The notes below the pieces were generated by a model. It worked only from the letters and a program-made list of their open reading frames with translations, did no database searches and had not been told where the DNA came from. From positions 3,410,001-3,474,000 of the forward strand of contig CP043652.1 in NCBI GenBank assembly GCA_014218215.1: 64,000 nt of DNA, given 5' to 3'. Origin of the DNA: Geodermatophilaceae bacterium NBWT11. GTDB taxonomy: Bacteria; Actinomycetota; Actinomycetes; Mycobacteriales; Geodermatophilaceae. Numbering within the stretch: the stretch's first letter is position 1; each line of letters begins with the position of its first letter. Below are positions 39,492 to 47,722 of the stretch, in pieces. Position numbers and translations under genes: made by a program.

Positions 39492-40418
39492 GTGCACGCC
39501 TCCGGGCGGATCGGTCTGGTGCTCCACCCGCGGCGGGACTGCTCGACCGCGGCCCGCCAGGTGGCGGCCTGGACGTCGACGCACGACGTCGACCTGGTCG
39601 CCGCCGAGCCCGACGTGGCCCGGCTGGGCGTCGAGGGCGTCCGGCCGGTCGCGCTGGCCGAGCTCGCCGAGGAGTGCGACGGCCTGATCGCCCTCGGCGG
39701 GGACGGCACCCTGCTGGGCGCGATGCGGCTGGTCGTCGACCGGCCGGTGCCGGTGCTCGGGGTCAACCTGGGCCGGCTGGGGTTCCTGGCCGAGGTGGAG
39801 GGCCGCGAGCTCGACGACGCGCTGGCGGCGATGGCGGCCGGCCGGTCGACCACCGAGTCGCGCACCTGCCTGGTGGTCCGCGGGCCCGGGTGGGAGACCG
39901 TGGCGTTCAACGACGTGGTGCTCGCCCGGGTGCCCGGGGAGGGCCTGGTCGAGGGCGACCTGGCGGTGAGCGGTCGGCGGTACGGGCACTACCGCTGCGA
40001 CGGGTTGATCATCGCCACCCCGATGGGCTCGACCGCCTACAACTACGCCGCCGGCGGGCCGGTGATGAGCCCGGGCGCCGAGGGCATCCTGGTCACCCCG
40101 TCGGCGCCGATGAACGGGATCAGCCGGTCGCTGGTGCTCGGTCCGGGGGAGCCGCTGCGGGTGACGTTGACCGCCGGACGCCCGGCGGTCGAGGTGGACG
40201 GGCTGCTGGCCGGCCGGGTCGCCCCCGGCGACGTGCTGGAGGTGACCAGCCGGGCCGAGGCCGGCCGGCTGGTGCGCATCGACGACTCGGTGGCCGCCGA
40301 CCGCAGCCGGGTGAAGCTGTCGCTGCTGGACCTGCCGCTGCTCCCGGAGGAGCTGCTGGAGCTGGTGCCCGAGGAGCTGCGCCGCCGGCACCCCGGCGGC
40401 GCGTCCACCCCCGGGTGA
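39492..40418 (+). CDS. nadK: NAD kinase
   Basis: Makes NADP+ from NAD+ and ATP or polyphosphate. 308 residues with the GGDGTLLGAMRLV motif near residue 68, NLGRLGFLAEVE near 92 and the GLIIATPMGSTAYNYAAGGPVMSP motif near 170-190. GTG 39492 lies 4 bases beyond the oxidoreductase stop, so the two are in one operon. The stop TGA lies within the edge of hairpin repeat copy 3. Confidence 0.94.
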   Translation: MHASGRIGLVLHPRRDCSTAARQVAAWTSTHDVDLVAAEPDVARLGVEGVRPVALAELAEECDGLIALGGDGTLLGAMRLVVDRPVPVLGVNLGRLGFLAEVEGRELDDALAAMAAGRSTTESRTCLVVRGPGWETVAFNDVVLARVPGEGLVEGDLAVSGRRYGHYRCDGLIIATPMGSTAYNYAAGGPVMSPGAEGILVTPSAPMNGISRSLVLGPGEPLRVTLTAGRPAVEVDGLLAGRVAPGDVLEVTSRAEAGRLVRIDDSVAADRSRVKLSLLDLPLLPEELLELVPEELRRRHPGGASTPG

Positions 40419-40475
40419 AGGACCACGCCGCCCCCCACCCCTCGCAGGCTCGCGGCGGGCCCCTGCGGCGTGGCC
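40415..40475. repeat. GC-rich intergenic hairpin repeat, copy 3
   Basis: Begins GTGAAGGACC with stem arm ACGCCG, inner CCCCCCACCCCTCGCAGGCT and GCGGGCCCCT, pairing arm CGGCGT and GGCC. Same architecture as copies at 2645 and 13203 with a wholly different stem sequence that still pairs. It provides the nadK stop codon and lies between convergent nadK and the transglutaminase gene. Confidence 0.78.
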
Positions 40476-40492
40476 GAGAGGTCCCTACGGGG

Positions 40493-41278
40493 CTATGACA
40501 TCGCGAACGGCTCGTCGGAGGGTGCCGGGAGCTGGCCGTCGACGGTGGCGGTGACCGTCATCCGGCCCAGCGTGGCGCGGCCGCCGAACAGCGACAGGAA
40601 CGCGGTGTCCGCGGCGTCGCGGCCGTGGCAGATCCGCACCAGGGACGACGTGGGCGCCAGCCGGGTGGGGTCCACGGTCCTCCAGACGCCGTCGACGTCG
40701 GCCTCGACCACCGCGTGGAAGTCCATCGGCGCCAGGCCCGGGGCGTAGACGGCGACCAGCCGGGCGGGCACCTCGAGGGCCCGCAGCAGCATCACGGTCA
40801 GGTGGGTGTAGTCCCGGCAGACGCCGGAGCCGGCGAGCAGGGTGTCGATAGCGGTGTCCACCGGACGGCTGGCCCCGGCGACGTAGACCAGCCGGTTGCC
40901 CACCCAGGAGGCGACCTGCCCGACCAGCTCGGCCCGGTCGACCGTCTGGTCGAACTCGGTGGAGGCGAACCCCTCGATCTGGTCGGAGGGGCAGTAGCGG
41001 GAGGGGCGGAGGTACTCGGCCCGGTCGGCCGGGGTGACCTCGCGGGCGGGACCGCCGGACTCCACCGAGGCCGAGTAGGCGATCGTCGTCTCCCCGGCCG
41101 CCAGCTCCAGCTCGTGCACGCGGGCCCCGAGCACCTGGGTCTCGATCGCCGTCCGGGCCGTGCCGGCCGAGACGATGGTCAGCTCCTCGGTGGTGGGGGT
41201 CGCCACCGCCACCTGGAGGAAGGCCGTCGCCGGGACGGGGGCGGAGATCGTGAGGGTGCAGGCGACGTCGGTGCGCAT
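40493..41278 (-). CDS. Transglutaminase-like family protein
   Basis: 261 residues. N-terminal beta domain, then a papain-like transglutaminase fold with catalytic Cys in GSGVCRDYTHLTVMLLRAL near residue 150, His in MDFHAVVEA near 187 and Asp in TVDPTR near 202. The family includes proteases and peptide-modifying enzymes; the substrate is unknown. Start ATG 41278. It is divergent from the SGNH hydrolase, 90 bases apart. Confidence 0.9.
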   Translation of the reverse strand: MRTDVACTLTISAPVPATAFLQVAVATPTTEELTIVSAGTARTAIETQVLGARVHELELAAGETTIAYSASVESGGPAREVTPADRAEYLRPSRYCPSDQIEGFASTEFDQTVDRAELVGQVASWVGNRLVYVAGASRPVDTAIDTLLAGSGVCRDYTHLTVMLLRALEVPARLVAVYAPGLAPMDFHAVVEADVDGVWRTVDPTRLAPTSSLVRICHGRDAADTAFLSLFGGRATLGRMTVTATVDGQLPAPSDEPFAMS

Positions 41279-41368
41279 GGGGGCAGATGATCCCGGTCCC
41301 GGGGCCCGGGCGACGAACCCGCCCGGGTGTGTGTTCGGCCACCGTGGCACTCCGGCGATGATGGGCAC

Positions 41369-42139
41369 GTGCGCGACGAGTGGCAGCGGTACGTGGCGGT
41401 CGGGGACTCCTTCACCGAGGGCGTCGGTGACCCCGGCGACCGGCCCGACGAGTTCCGTGGCTGGGCCGACCGGCTGGCCCAGCACCTGGCGACCGCGCAG
41501 GGCGAGATCGACTACGCCAACCTCGCCGTCCGCGGCCGGCTGCTGGCCCAGGTGCTCGACGACCAGCTGCCCGAGGCGCTCGCCGCAGCACCGGACCTGG
41601 TGAGCATCGTGGCCGGTGGCAACGACCTGCTCCGGCCCGGCGCCGACCCCGACGCGCTGGCCGCGCTGATGGACGAGGCGGTGGCCGAGGTCCGCTCCAC
41701 CGGTGCCGACGTGCTGCTGGCCACCGGGGTCGACCCCCGGCAGACCCCGCTGATCGGGCGCACCCGTGGTCGCTCGGCGACCTACAACGCACACCTGTGG
41801 TCCATCGCCCGCCGGCACGGCGCCGTGGTGCTCGACCAGTGGGGCGCGGTCTGGGTGCAGGACGCCCGCATGTGGGACGTCGACCGGCTGCACCTGAACA
41901 CCGAGGGCCACCGGCGCACCGCGCTGGCCGCGGCCGCCGTGCTCGGGCTGGAGGTCGAGGACGACTGGGCGACCCCGCTGCGTCCGGCCGACCCGCTGCC
42001 CCGCCGCGAACGGGTGGCTGCCGAGGCCGCCTGGGTGCGCTCGTTCGTGGTGCCGTGGGTCGGCCGACGGGTGCGCGGCCGGTCCTCCGGGGACGGCCGG
42101 AGCGCCAAGCGCCCCGAGCTGACCACGGTCACCGGCTGA
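41369..42139 (+). CDS. SGNH/GDSL-family hydrolase
   Basis: 256 residues: block I VAVGDSFTEGVGD near residue 10 (nucleophile Ser), block III AGGNDLL near 80 and block V DVDRLHLNTEGH near 170 (catalytic Asp/His). An esterase or acyl hydrolase with no signal peptide; cytoplasmic by appearance. The C-terminal 40 residues are Arg-rich. GTG 41369 is the first in-frame start that places block I at the usual N-terminal position. Confidence 0.92.
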   Translation: MRDEWQRYVAVGDSFTEGVGDPGDRPDEFRGWADRLAQHLATAQGEIDYANLAVRGRLLAQVLDDQLPEALAAAPDLVSIVAGGNDLLRPGADPDALAALMDEAVAEVRSTGADVLLATGVDPRQTPLIGRTRGRSATYNAHLWSIARRHGAVVLDQWGAVWVQDARMWDVDRLHLNTEGHRRTALAAAAVLGLEVEDDWATPLRPADPLPRRERVAAEAAWVRSFVVPWVGRRVRGRSSGDGRSAKRPELTTVTG

Positions 42140-42151
42140 CCGGCGCGCCCC

Positions 42152-43894
42152 TCAGGCGGGGGTGGGTGCCGGCAGCGGGGCCGGCCGGCCGAACGCGTAG
42201 CCCTGGGCCATCAGGCAGCCGTGCTCGCGCAGCCAGGTCGCCTGATCGGCGTCCTCGATGCCCTCGGCGATGACCTCCAGGCCCATGCCCTGCCCCAGCT
42301 GCAGCAGGCCCTGCACGAGCGCCGCGGTCGAGGGCTCGGTGACCACGTCGGCCACGAAGGACCGGTCGATCTTCACCGTGTGGATCGGCAACCGGTGCAG
42401 CGCGGTGATCGCGGAGTAGCCGGTGCCGAAGTCGTCCAGGGCCAGGGTGACGCCGCTGGCGGTCACCTCCGACACCGAACGCAGGGTGGCCTCGGCGGCG
42501 AACAGCGCGGTCGACTCGGTGATCTCCAGCTCGAGCCGGCCCGGCTCCAGGCCCGACTCCTCCAGCGAGGCCGCGACCAGCTCGGAGAAGCCGGGCTCGG
42601 CCAGGTGCCGGGAGGAGATGTTGACGTGCACCCGCAGGCTGGGCTCCCAGCCGGCGGCGTCCCCGCAGGCCTGCTTGAGCACCCAGGCGCCGAGCTTGGA
42701 GGTCAGCCGGTTGTTCTCCGCGGCGTCCAGGAACGCACCCGGCGGGAGCAGCCCGCGGGTGGGGTGCTGCCAGCGGATCAGCGCCTCGTAGCCCAGCAGC
42801 CGCTCGTCGCTCAGGGCCACGATCGGTTGGTAGAACAGCCGCAGCTCCCCGGCGTCCACGGCGTGCCGCAGGTCGGTCTCCAGCTGGAGCTGGTCGACGT
42901 CCCCGCCGCTGAGCGCCTCGTCGTGCACGACGACCCGGCCCCGGCCGCCGTTCTCCTTGGCCCGGGTGAGCGCGCCGTGCGCCTGGCGCAGCAGCGCGTC
43001 GGGGGCGGCGTCGGAGCCCAGCGTCAGCCCCATGCTCGCCGACAGCACGATCTCCCGGTCGTTCACGTGGAACGGGTCGTCGAGCACCCGCATCAGCCGG
43101 TCGGCCAGGGTGCGCAGCGCCTCGACGTCGTCGACGTCCTCGGCCAGGATCAGGAACTCGTCGGCCCCGAGCCGGACGGCGGTGTCCTCCACCCGGGTCG
43201 ACCAGCGCAGCCGGTCGGCGACCTGGCAGAGCAGCTGGTCGCCGGCCTCGTGACCCAGGGAGTCGTTGACCGACTTGAACCGGTCGAGGTCGAGGTAGAC
43301 CAGCCCGACCGGGCCGCCGCGGCGACGGGACAGGTTCAGCGCGTGCTGCAGCCGGTCGGTGAGCGAGCGGCGGTTGGGCAGCCCGGTCAGCGGGTCGGTG
43401 AGCGCCCGGCGGACCAGGTCCTCCTCGGCACGTCGCCGGTCGGTGACGTCGACCAGGGAGAGGACGACGAACTGCGGGTCGCCGTTGGTGCGGCGGACCA
43501 GCTCGCGGGCCTGCTGCACCCAGAGCGTGCTGCCGTCGGCGCGCTGCAGCCGGCGCTCGCCGACCACCTCGAGGTGCGGGTCCAGGGCCGGCTCGCCGGC
43601 GGTGTGCGGCGGTGCGAGGTCCTCGACCGGGATGTCGTCGGGGTGGGCGAGCAGGTCCAGGTGCCGGCCGACGAGCTCGTCGGCGGTGCGGCCGGTCAGC
43701 GCGCACAGCGCCGGGTTGACCACCTGCAGGTGGCCGTCGAGGCCGACGACGGCCTTGCCGATCGGGGCGGAGAGGAACAGCGCGCGGAACAGCTGGCCGC
43801 GGTCGGCCAGCAGGGCGTCCACGGCCCGCGGCCCGCTGGGGGATCCCGGCGGGGTGGGCGGGGCGGAGAGACTCACCCGGACAGCCTCACCCAT
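42152..43894 (-). CDS. PAS-GGDEF-EAL protein (c-di-GMP metabolism)
   Basis: 580 residues. PAS (about 30-150), GGDEF (about 170-330) and EAL (about 335-580). The EAL domain is complete: YEALIRW near 367, NISSRHL, EITES, DDFGTGYS near 489 and EGIED, so phosphodiesterase activity is expected. The GGDEF signature reads GADEF near 243, with one glycine replaced. The cyclase may be weak, inactive or retuned, and the protein probably acts mainly as a phosphodiesterase. No membrane segment; the PAS may bind a flavin, heme or nothing. Start ATG 43894. Confidence 0.9.
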   Translation of the reverse strand: MGEAVRVSLSAPPTPPGSPSGPRAVDALLADRGQLFRALFLSAPIGKAVVGLDGHLQVVNPALCALTGRTADELVGRHLDLLAHPDDIPVEDLAPPHTAGEPALDPHLEVVGERRLQRADGSTLWVQQARELVRRTNGDPQFVVLSLVDVTDRRRAEEDLVRRALTDPLTGLPNRRSLTDRLQHALNLSRRRGGPVGLVYLDLDRFKSVNDSLGHEAGDQLLCQVADRLRWSTRVEDTAVRLGADEFLILAEDVDDVEALRTLADRLMRVLDDPFHVNDREIVLSASMGLTLGSDAAPDALLRQAHGALTRAKENGGRGRVVVHDEALSGGDVDQLQLETDLRHAVDAGELRLFYQPIVALSDERLLGYEALIRWQHPTRGLLPPGAFLDAAENNRLTSKLGAWVLKQACGDAAGWEPSLRVHVNISSRHLAEPGFSELVAASLEESGLEPGRLELEITESTALFAAEATLRSVSEVTASGVTLALDDFGTGYSAITALHRLPIHTVKIDRSFVADVVTEPSTAALVQGLLQLGQGMGLEVIAEGIEDADQATWLREHGCLMAQGYAFGRPAPLPAPTPA

Positions 43895-44067
43895 GCACCC
43901 GCAGTAACCGCGCAACTGAACCGGGAGCGTCGTGGTCGAGTCGTGACACCGCGTCACGGCTGGCGGGGTGCGGTGGCCGGTGGGGCGGCTGTGGTGCGGC
44001 TGTGGCGCGGTCCACCCGTCCACGCCCGTGTTGACGGCGCCCGGCGGGCCCGGCGACGATCCCGGGC

Positions 44068-44829
44068 ATGGGCATCCTCGACCGCTTCCGTCTCGACGAC
44101 CGCGTCGCCGTCGTCACCGGCGCCTCCTCCGGGCTGGGCGTCCGGTTCGCCACCGCGCTGGCCGAGGCCGGCGCCGACGTCGTCCTGGCCGGCCGCCGCG
44201 CCGACCGGCTGGAGGAGACCGCCGTCGACGTGCGGGCCACCGGGCGCCGCGCCCTCGTCGTCCCCACCGACGTGGCGGACCCCGACGCCTGCACGGCGCT
44301 GGTCGCCGCCGCGACCGCGGAGTTCGGCCGGCTCGACGTGCTGGTCAACAACGCCGGCGTCGGGACCGCCGTGCCGGCCACCCGGGAGACCCCCGAGCAG
44401 TTCCGCGCCGTGCTCGACGTGAACCTGATGGGCGCCTACTGGATGGCCCAGGCCTGCGGGCGGGTCATGCAGCCCGGTGCGGCGATCGTGAACATCAGCA
44501 GCGTCATCGGCCTGCACCCCCAGCCGCTGCCGCAGGCGGCCTACGCCTCCAGCAAGGCCGGGCTGATCGGCCTGACCCGCGACCTGGCCGCGCAGTGGTC
44601 GGGCCGCAAGGGCATCCGGGTCAACGCGGTGGCGCCGGGCTTCTTCGAGTCCGAGATGGGGGAGTCCTACGCCGAGGGGTACGTCGAGCGGCAGCTGGAG
44701 CGGATCGTGCTGGGCCGGCAGGGGCGGCTCGACGAGCTCGCCGCGACCGTCGTGTGGCTGGCCGGGGAGGGCGCCGGCTACGTCACCGGGCAGACCGTCG
44801 TGGTGGACGGCGGCTACACGATCGGCTGA
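44068..44829 (+). CDS. Short-chain dehydrogenase/reductase
   Basis: 253 residues, classical SDR: cofactor motif TGASSGLG near residue 18, NNAGVG near 95, catalytic Ser in NISSVIG near 145, YASSK near 162 and the C-terminal TGQTVVVDGGYTIG. Likely an NAD(P)-dependent 3-oxoacyl or carbonyl reductase with unknown substrate. It starts 173 bases from the GGDEF-EAL start and precedes the Old Yellow Enzyme gene by 64 bases. Confidence 0.93.
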   Translation: MGILDRFRLDDRVAVVTGASSGLGVRFATALAEAGADVVLAGRRADRLEETAVDVRATGRRALVVPTDVADPDACTALVAAATAEFGRLDVLVNNAGVGTAVPATRETPEQFRAVLDVNLMGAYWMAQACGRVMQPGAAIVNISSVIGLHPQPLPQAAYASSKAGLIGLTRDLAAQWSGRKGIRVNAVAPGFFESEMGESYAEGYVERQLERIVLGRQGRLDELAATVVWLAGEGAGYVTGQTVVVDGGYTIG

Positions 44830-44893
44830 GGTGTGACCGGGCTGACGGCACCGGGACGGAATGGTCCCGGTGCCGCGGCGGCTGACCGGTCAC

Positions 44894-45976
44894 ATGGACC
44901 TGTTCTCCCCCGTGCAGCTCGGTGACCTCGAGCTCGCCAACCGCATCGCCATGGCCCCGCTGACCCGGATGCGCTCGGGCGCCGACGGCGTGCCGGGCGA
45001 CATCGTCGTCGAGCACTACGCCCAGCGCGCCAGTGCCGGCCTGATCGTCACCGAGGGCACGTACCCCAGCCACGAGTCGCGGGGCTACCCCGGCCAGCCC
45101 GGCATCGTCACCGACGAGCAGGCCGCCGGCTGGGCCCGCGTCGCCGACGCCGTGCACGCCGCCGGCGGCACCGTGGTCATGCAGCTGATGAACGCCGGCC
45201 GCGTCTCGCACACCGACATCACCGGCACCGACCGGATCGTCGCCCCCTCGGCCATCGCCATCGACGGGGAGGTGCACACCGCCGACGGCAAGAAGCCCTA
45301 CCCGGTGCCGCACGCGCTGACCACCGAGGAGGCCCTCGCGGTCAAGGCCGAGTTCGTCGCCGCCGCCCGCCGCGCCGTCGACGCCGGTCTGGACGGGGTC
45401 GAGGTGCACGGCGCCAACGGCTACCTGCTGCACGAGTTCCTCGCCGCGGACACCAACCTGCGCACCGACGTCTACGGCGGCAGCCCGGAGGCCCGGGCCC
45501 GCTTCGTCGTCGAGGTCGTCACCGAGGTGGCCGCCGAGATCGGCGCCGGTCGCGTGGGCCTGCGGATCTCCCCGTCGCACGGCGTGCAGGGCGTGGTCGA
45601 GCCCGACGCCGCCGACGTGCACGAGACCTACGGGATCCTCGTCGACGCGCTGGCCCCGCTGGGCCTAGCCTACCTGTCGGTGCTGCACGCCGAGCCCGCC
45701 GGCGAGCTGGTGCAGGACCTGCGCACCCGCTTCGGCGGCCCGCTCATGGCCAACACCGGCTTCGCCTCGCCGACCGCCCGCGAGGAGGCCATCGGCTTCG
45801 TCGAGTCCGGGCAGGCCGAGGTCGTGGCCGTGGGCCGCGCCCTCATCGCCAACCCGGACCTGGTGCAGCGCTGGGTCGGCGGGCACGAGGAGAACGAGCC
45901 CGACTCGTCCACGTTCTACGGCGGCGGCGCCGAGGGCTACACCGACTACCCGGCCCTGCACACCGCCGGCGTCTGA
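44894..45976 (+). CDS. Old Yellow Enzyme-family alkene reductase
   Basis: FMN/NADPH enoate reductase of 360 residues. LFSPVQLGDLELANRIAMAPLTRMRSG at the N-terminus, QLMNAGRVSH near 100, VHGANGYLLHEFLA near 180 (His/Asn catalytic pair) and VGRALIANPDLVQRW near 320. ATG 44894 places the FMN barrel start correctly. Followed by a terminator hairpin at 45992. With the SDR and the luciferase-like gene it forms a cluster of flavin/nicotinamide reductases. Confidence 0.93.
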   Translation: MDLFSPVQLGDLELANRIAMAPLTRMRSGADGVPGDIVVEHYAQRASAGLIVTEGTYPSHESRGYPGQPGIVTDEQAAGWARVADAVHAAGGTVVMQLMNAGRVSHTDITGTDRIVAPSAIAIDGEVHTADGKKPYPVPHALTTEEALAVKAEFVAAARRAVDAGLDGVEVHGANGYLLHEFLAADTNLRTDVYGGSPEARARFVVEVVTEVAAEIGAGRVGLRISPSHGVQGVVEPDAADVHETYGILVDALAPLGLAYLSVLHAEPAGELVQDLRTRFGGPLMANTGFASPTAREEAIGFVESGQAEVVAVGRALIANPDLVQRWVGGHEENEPDSSTFYGGGAEGYTDYPALHTAGV

Positions 45977-45991
45977 CCTCTCGCACGTCCC

Positions 45992-46026
45992 CTCGGGCCC
46001 GATCGCACACCGCGGTCGGGCCCGAG
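45992..46026. terminator. Terminator hairpin after the Old Yellow Enzyme gene
   Basis: CTCGGGCCCGA (45992-46002) pairs with TCGGGCCCGAG (46016-46026), extended inward by four more pairs including one G-U, leaving a loop of about five bases. It lies 15 bases past the stop. Confidence 0.85.
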
Positions 46027-46051
46027 CTGGTGCTGGAACAGGTCGTAGTGG

Positions 46052-46063
46052 TTGAGTGTTCAA
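46052..46063. promoter_or_regulatory. Candidate operator ahead of the luciferase-like gene
   Basis: TTGAGTGTTCAA, a 4+4 bp palindrome (TTGA/TCAA) in an AT-richer patch, 24 bases before the ATG at 46088 and upstream of the GAGGAGG ribosome binding site. Such sites are bound by MarR/HxlR regulators of redox enzymes, but none is encoded nearby. Confidence 0.35.
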
Positions 46064-46087
46064 GTGAGTGACCGAGGAGGTCTCGAC

Positions 46088-47113
46088 ATGGACAAGAAGA
46101 TCGGTTTCCTGAGCTTCGGGAACTGGAACCCGGGCCGTGGCTCGCAGGTGCGCACCGGGCGCGACGCCCTCGTGCAGAGCGTCGAGCTCGCCGTCGCCGC
46201 CGAGGAGCTCGGCCTGGACGGCGCCTACTACCGGGTGCACCACTTCGCCCGGCAGCTGGCCGCCCCGTTCCCGCTGCTCGCCGCGGTCGCCGCGCGCACC
46301 AGCCGGATCGAGATCGGCACCGGCGTCATCGACATGCGCTACGAGAACCCGCTGTACATGGCCGAGGAGGCCGCGATCAGCGACCTGCTCAGCGACGGCC
46401 GGCTCCAGCTCGGCATCAGCCGGGGGTCACCGAAGACGGCGCTGCGCGGGGCGGAGTCCTTCGGGTACTCCTTCGCCGGCGACGCCGAGGGCGGTGACCT
46501 CGCGCGGGCGCACACCGAGGTGTTCCGGGCCGCCCTGGCCGGTGCCGGGGTGGCCGACGCCAACCCCGCGATGACCGGCGGGGTCAGCGGCAAGCTCGCG
46601 ATCCAGCCGCAGGCCCCGGGCCTGGGCGACCGCATCTGGTGGGGTGCCGGCACGCGCGACACCGGCGTGTGGACCGCCCGGCAGGGCATGAACCTGATGA
46701 GCTCCACGCTGCTCAGCGAGGACACCGGCATCCCGTTCGACGAGTTGCAGGCCGAGCAGATCGAGCGCTACCGGGCCGCCTGGGCCGAGGCCGGCTGGGA
46801 GCGCGAGCCGCGCGTCTCGGTCAGCCGCAGCGTGATGCCCGTGGTCACCGACGAGGACCGGATGTACTTCGGCGACCGCAGCGGCGAGGACCAGGTCGGC
46901 CTGCTCGGGGGCGTGCGCTCCCGCTTCGGCAAGACCTACGCCGGCCCCCCGGACCAGCTGGCCGAGGAGCTGAGCAAGGACGCCGCGGTGCGCGAGGCCG
47001 ACACCCTGCTGCTCACCGTGCCGAACATGCTGGGCGTGGACTACAACACCCGGCTGCTGGAGACCGTCGTCCGCGAGGTCGCCCCGGCGATCGGGTGGAC
47101 CCCGAAGCGCTGA
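46088..47113 (+). CDS. Luciferase-like (LLM class) flavin-dependent oxidoreductase
   Basis: 341 residues with the bacterial luciferase-like barrel: ELAVAAEELGLDGAYYRVHHFARQLAAPFPLLAAVAARTSRIEIGTGV near residue 30-80 and LLSDGRLQLGISRGSPK near 110. FMN or F420 could be the cofactor, and fbiC in this window shows F420 is made. ATG 46088 follows a strong GAGGAGG. A single-gene transcript is likely, bounded by the terminator upstream and a convergent gene downstream. Confidence 0.9.
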   Translation: MDKKIGFLSFGNWNPGRGSQVRTGRDALVQSVELAVAAEELGLDGAYYRVHHFARQLAAPFPLLAAVAARTSRIEIGTGVIDMRYENPLYMAEEAAISDLLSDGRLQLGISRGSPKTALRGAESFGYSFAGDAEGGDLARAHTEVFRAALAGAGVADANPAMTGGVSGKLAIQPQAPGLGDRIWWGAGTRDTGVWTARQGMNLMSSTLLSEDTGIPFDELQAEQIERYRAAWAEAGWEREPRVSVSRSVMPVVTDEDRMYFGDRSGEDQVGLLGGVRSRFGKTYAGPPDQLAEELSKDAAVREADTLLLTVPNMLGVDYNTRLLETVVREVAPAIGWTPKR

Positions 47114-47128
47114 GTCGCCCCGCTGGTC

Positions 47129-47722
47129 TCACCCGGCCAGGTGCTCCCACCGCCAGCCGTCGTCCTGCCGCGTGTAGCGCAGGCGGCGGCTGGCGGTGTC
47201 CGCGCCCCCGGCCCAGAAGGTGAGCTCCACCGGCTGCAGCCGGTAGCCCACCCAGGACGGCGCCGGGGCCGATCCCGCGTCGGTGGGGACGTCGGCGGCC
47301 CACCCGCTGCGCCGCCCGGCGAGGTCGAGCCGGGCCAGCTCGTGGGTGTTCAGCCAGGCCAGCCGGCGCAGGTGGTCCGAGCGGGCCGCCCACGCCCGGG
47401 CCTCGTCGGGGTCCGGCACCACCTCGCCACGCAGCACGAGCTGCCGGGTGAACCCCGGCCAGGTCGCCGTCATCGCCGCGCGGGGTGCGGCCGCCAGCTG
47501 CTCCACCTTGCGGCTGGGGCGGGCGGTGTGGAAGGCGAACCCGGTCGTGTCGAACGCGGTCAGCAGCACGGTCCGGGCGTCGGGGACGCCGTCGGTGCCC
47601 AGCGTGGACAACACGACCTGCGGCCGGTCGGGCTCGTCGTCGCCGGGCAGCCAGCTGCGGGCGACGTCCATGGGGTCCGGAGGCGGCCGGCCGTCGGCGT
47701 GCAGGTCGAACGGCCGGGTCAC
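47129..47722 (-). CDS. Pyridoxamine 5'-phosphate oxidase-family flavoprotein
   Basis: 197 residues, split-barrel FMN fold of the PNPOx family: VVLSTLGTDGVPDARTVLLTAFDTTGFAFHT near residues 35-65, TRQLVLRGEVVPDP near 90, and a C-terminal VELTFWAGGADTASRRLRYTR that resembles PdxH dimer residues. It may be PdxH itself or a related oxidase. The GTG at 47722 overlaps the stop of the FAD oxidase gene ahead of it. Confidence 0.85.
   Translation of the reverse strand: MTRPFDLHADGRPPPDPMDVARSWLPGDDEPDRPQVVLSTLGTDGVPDARTVLLTAFDTTGFAFHTARPSRKVEQLAAAPRAAMTATWPGFTRQLVLRGEVVPDPDEARAWAARSDHLRRLAWLNTHELARLDLAGRRSGWAADVPTDAGSAPAPSWVGYRLQPVELTFWAGGADTASRRLRYTRQDDGWRWEHLAG

Noticed and set aside
37523-39910. 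A 795-codon minus-strand open frame running through the lpd-like and nadK genes into the flavin reductase
   Set aside because: Only its last 170 codons (from ATG 38035) match a family; the rest is antisense to real genes, so it is not a fusion protein.
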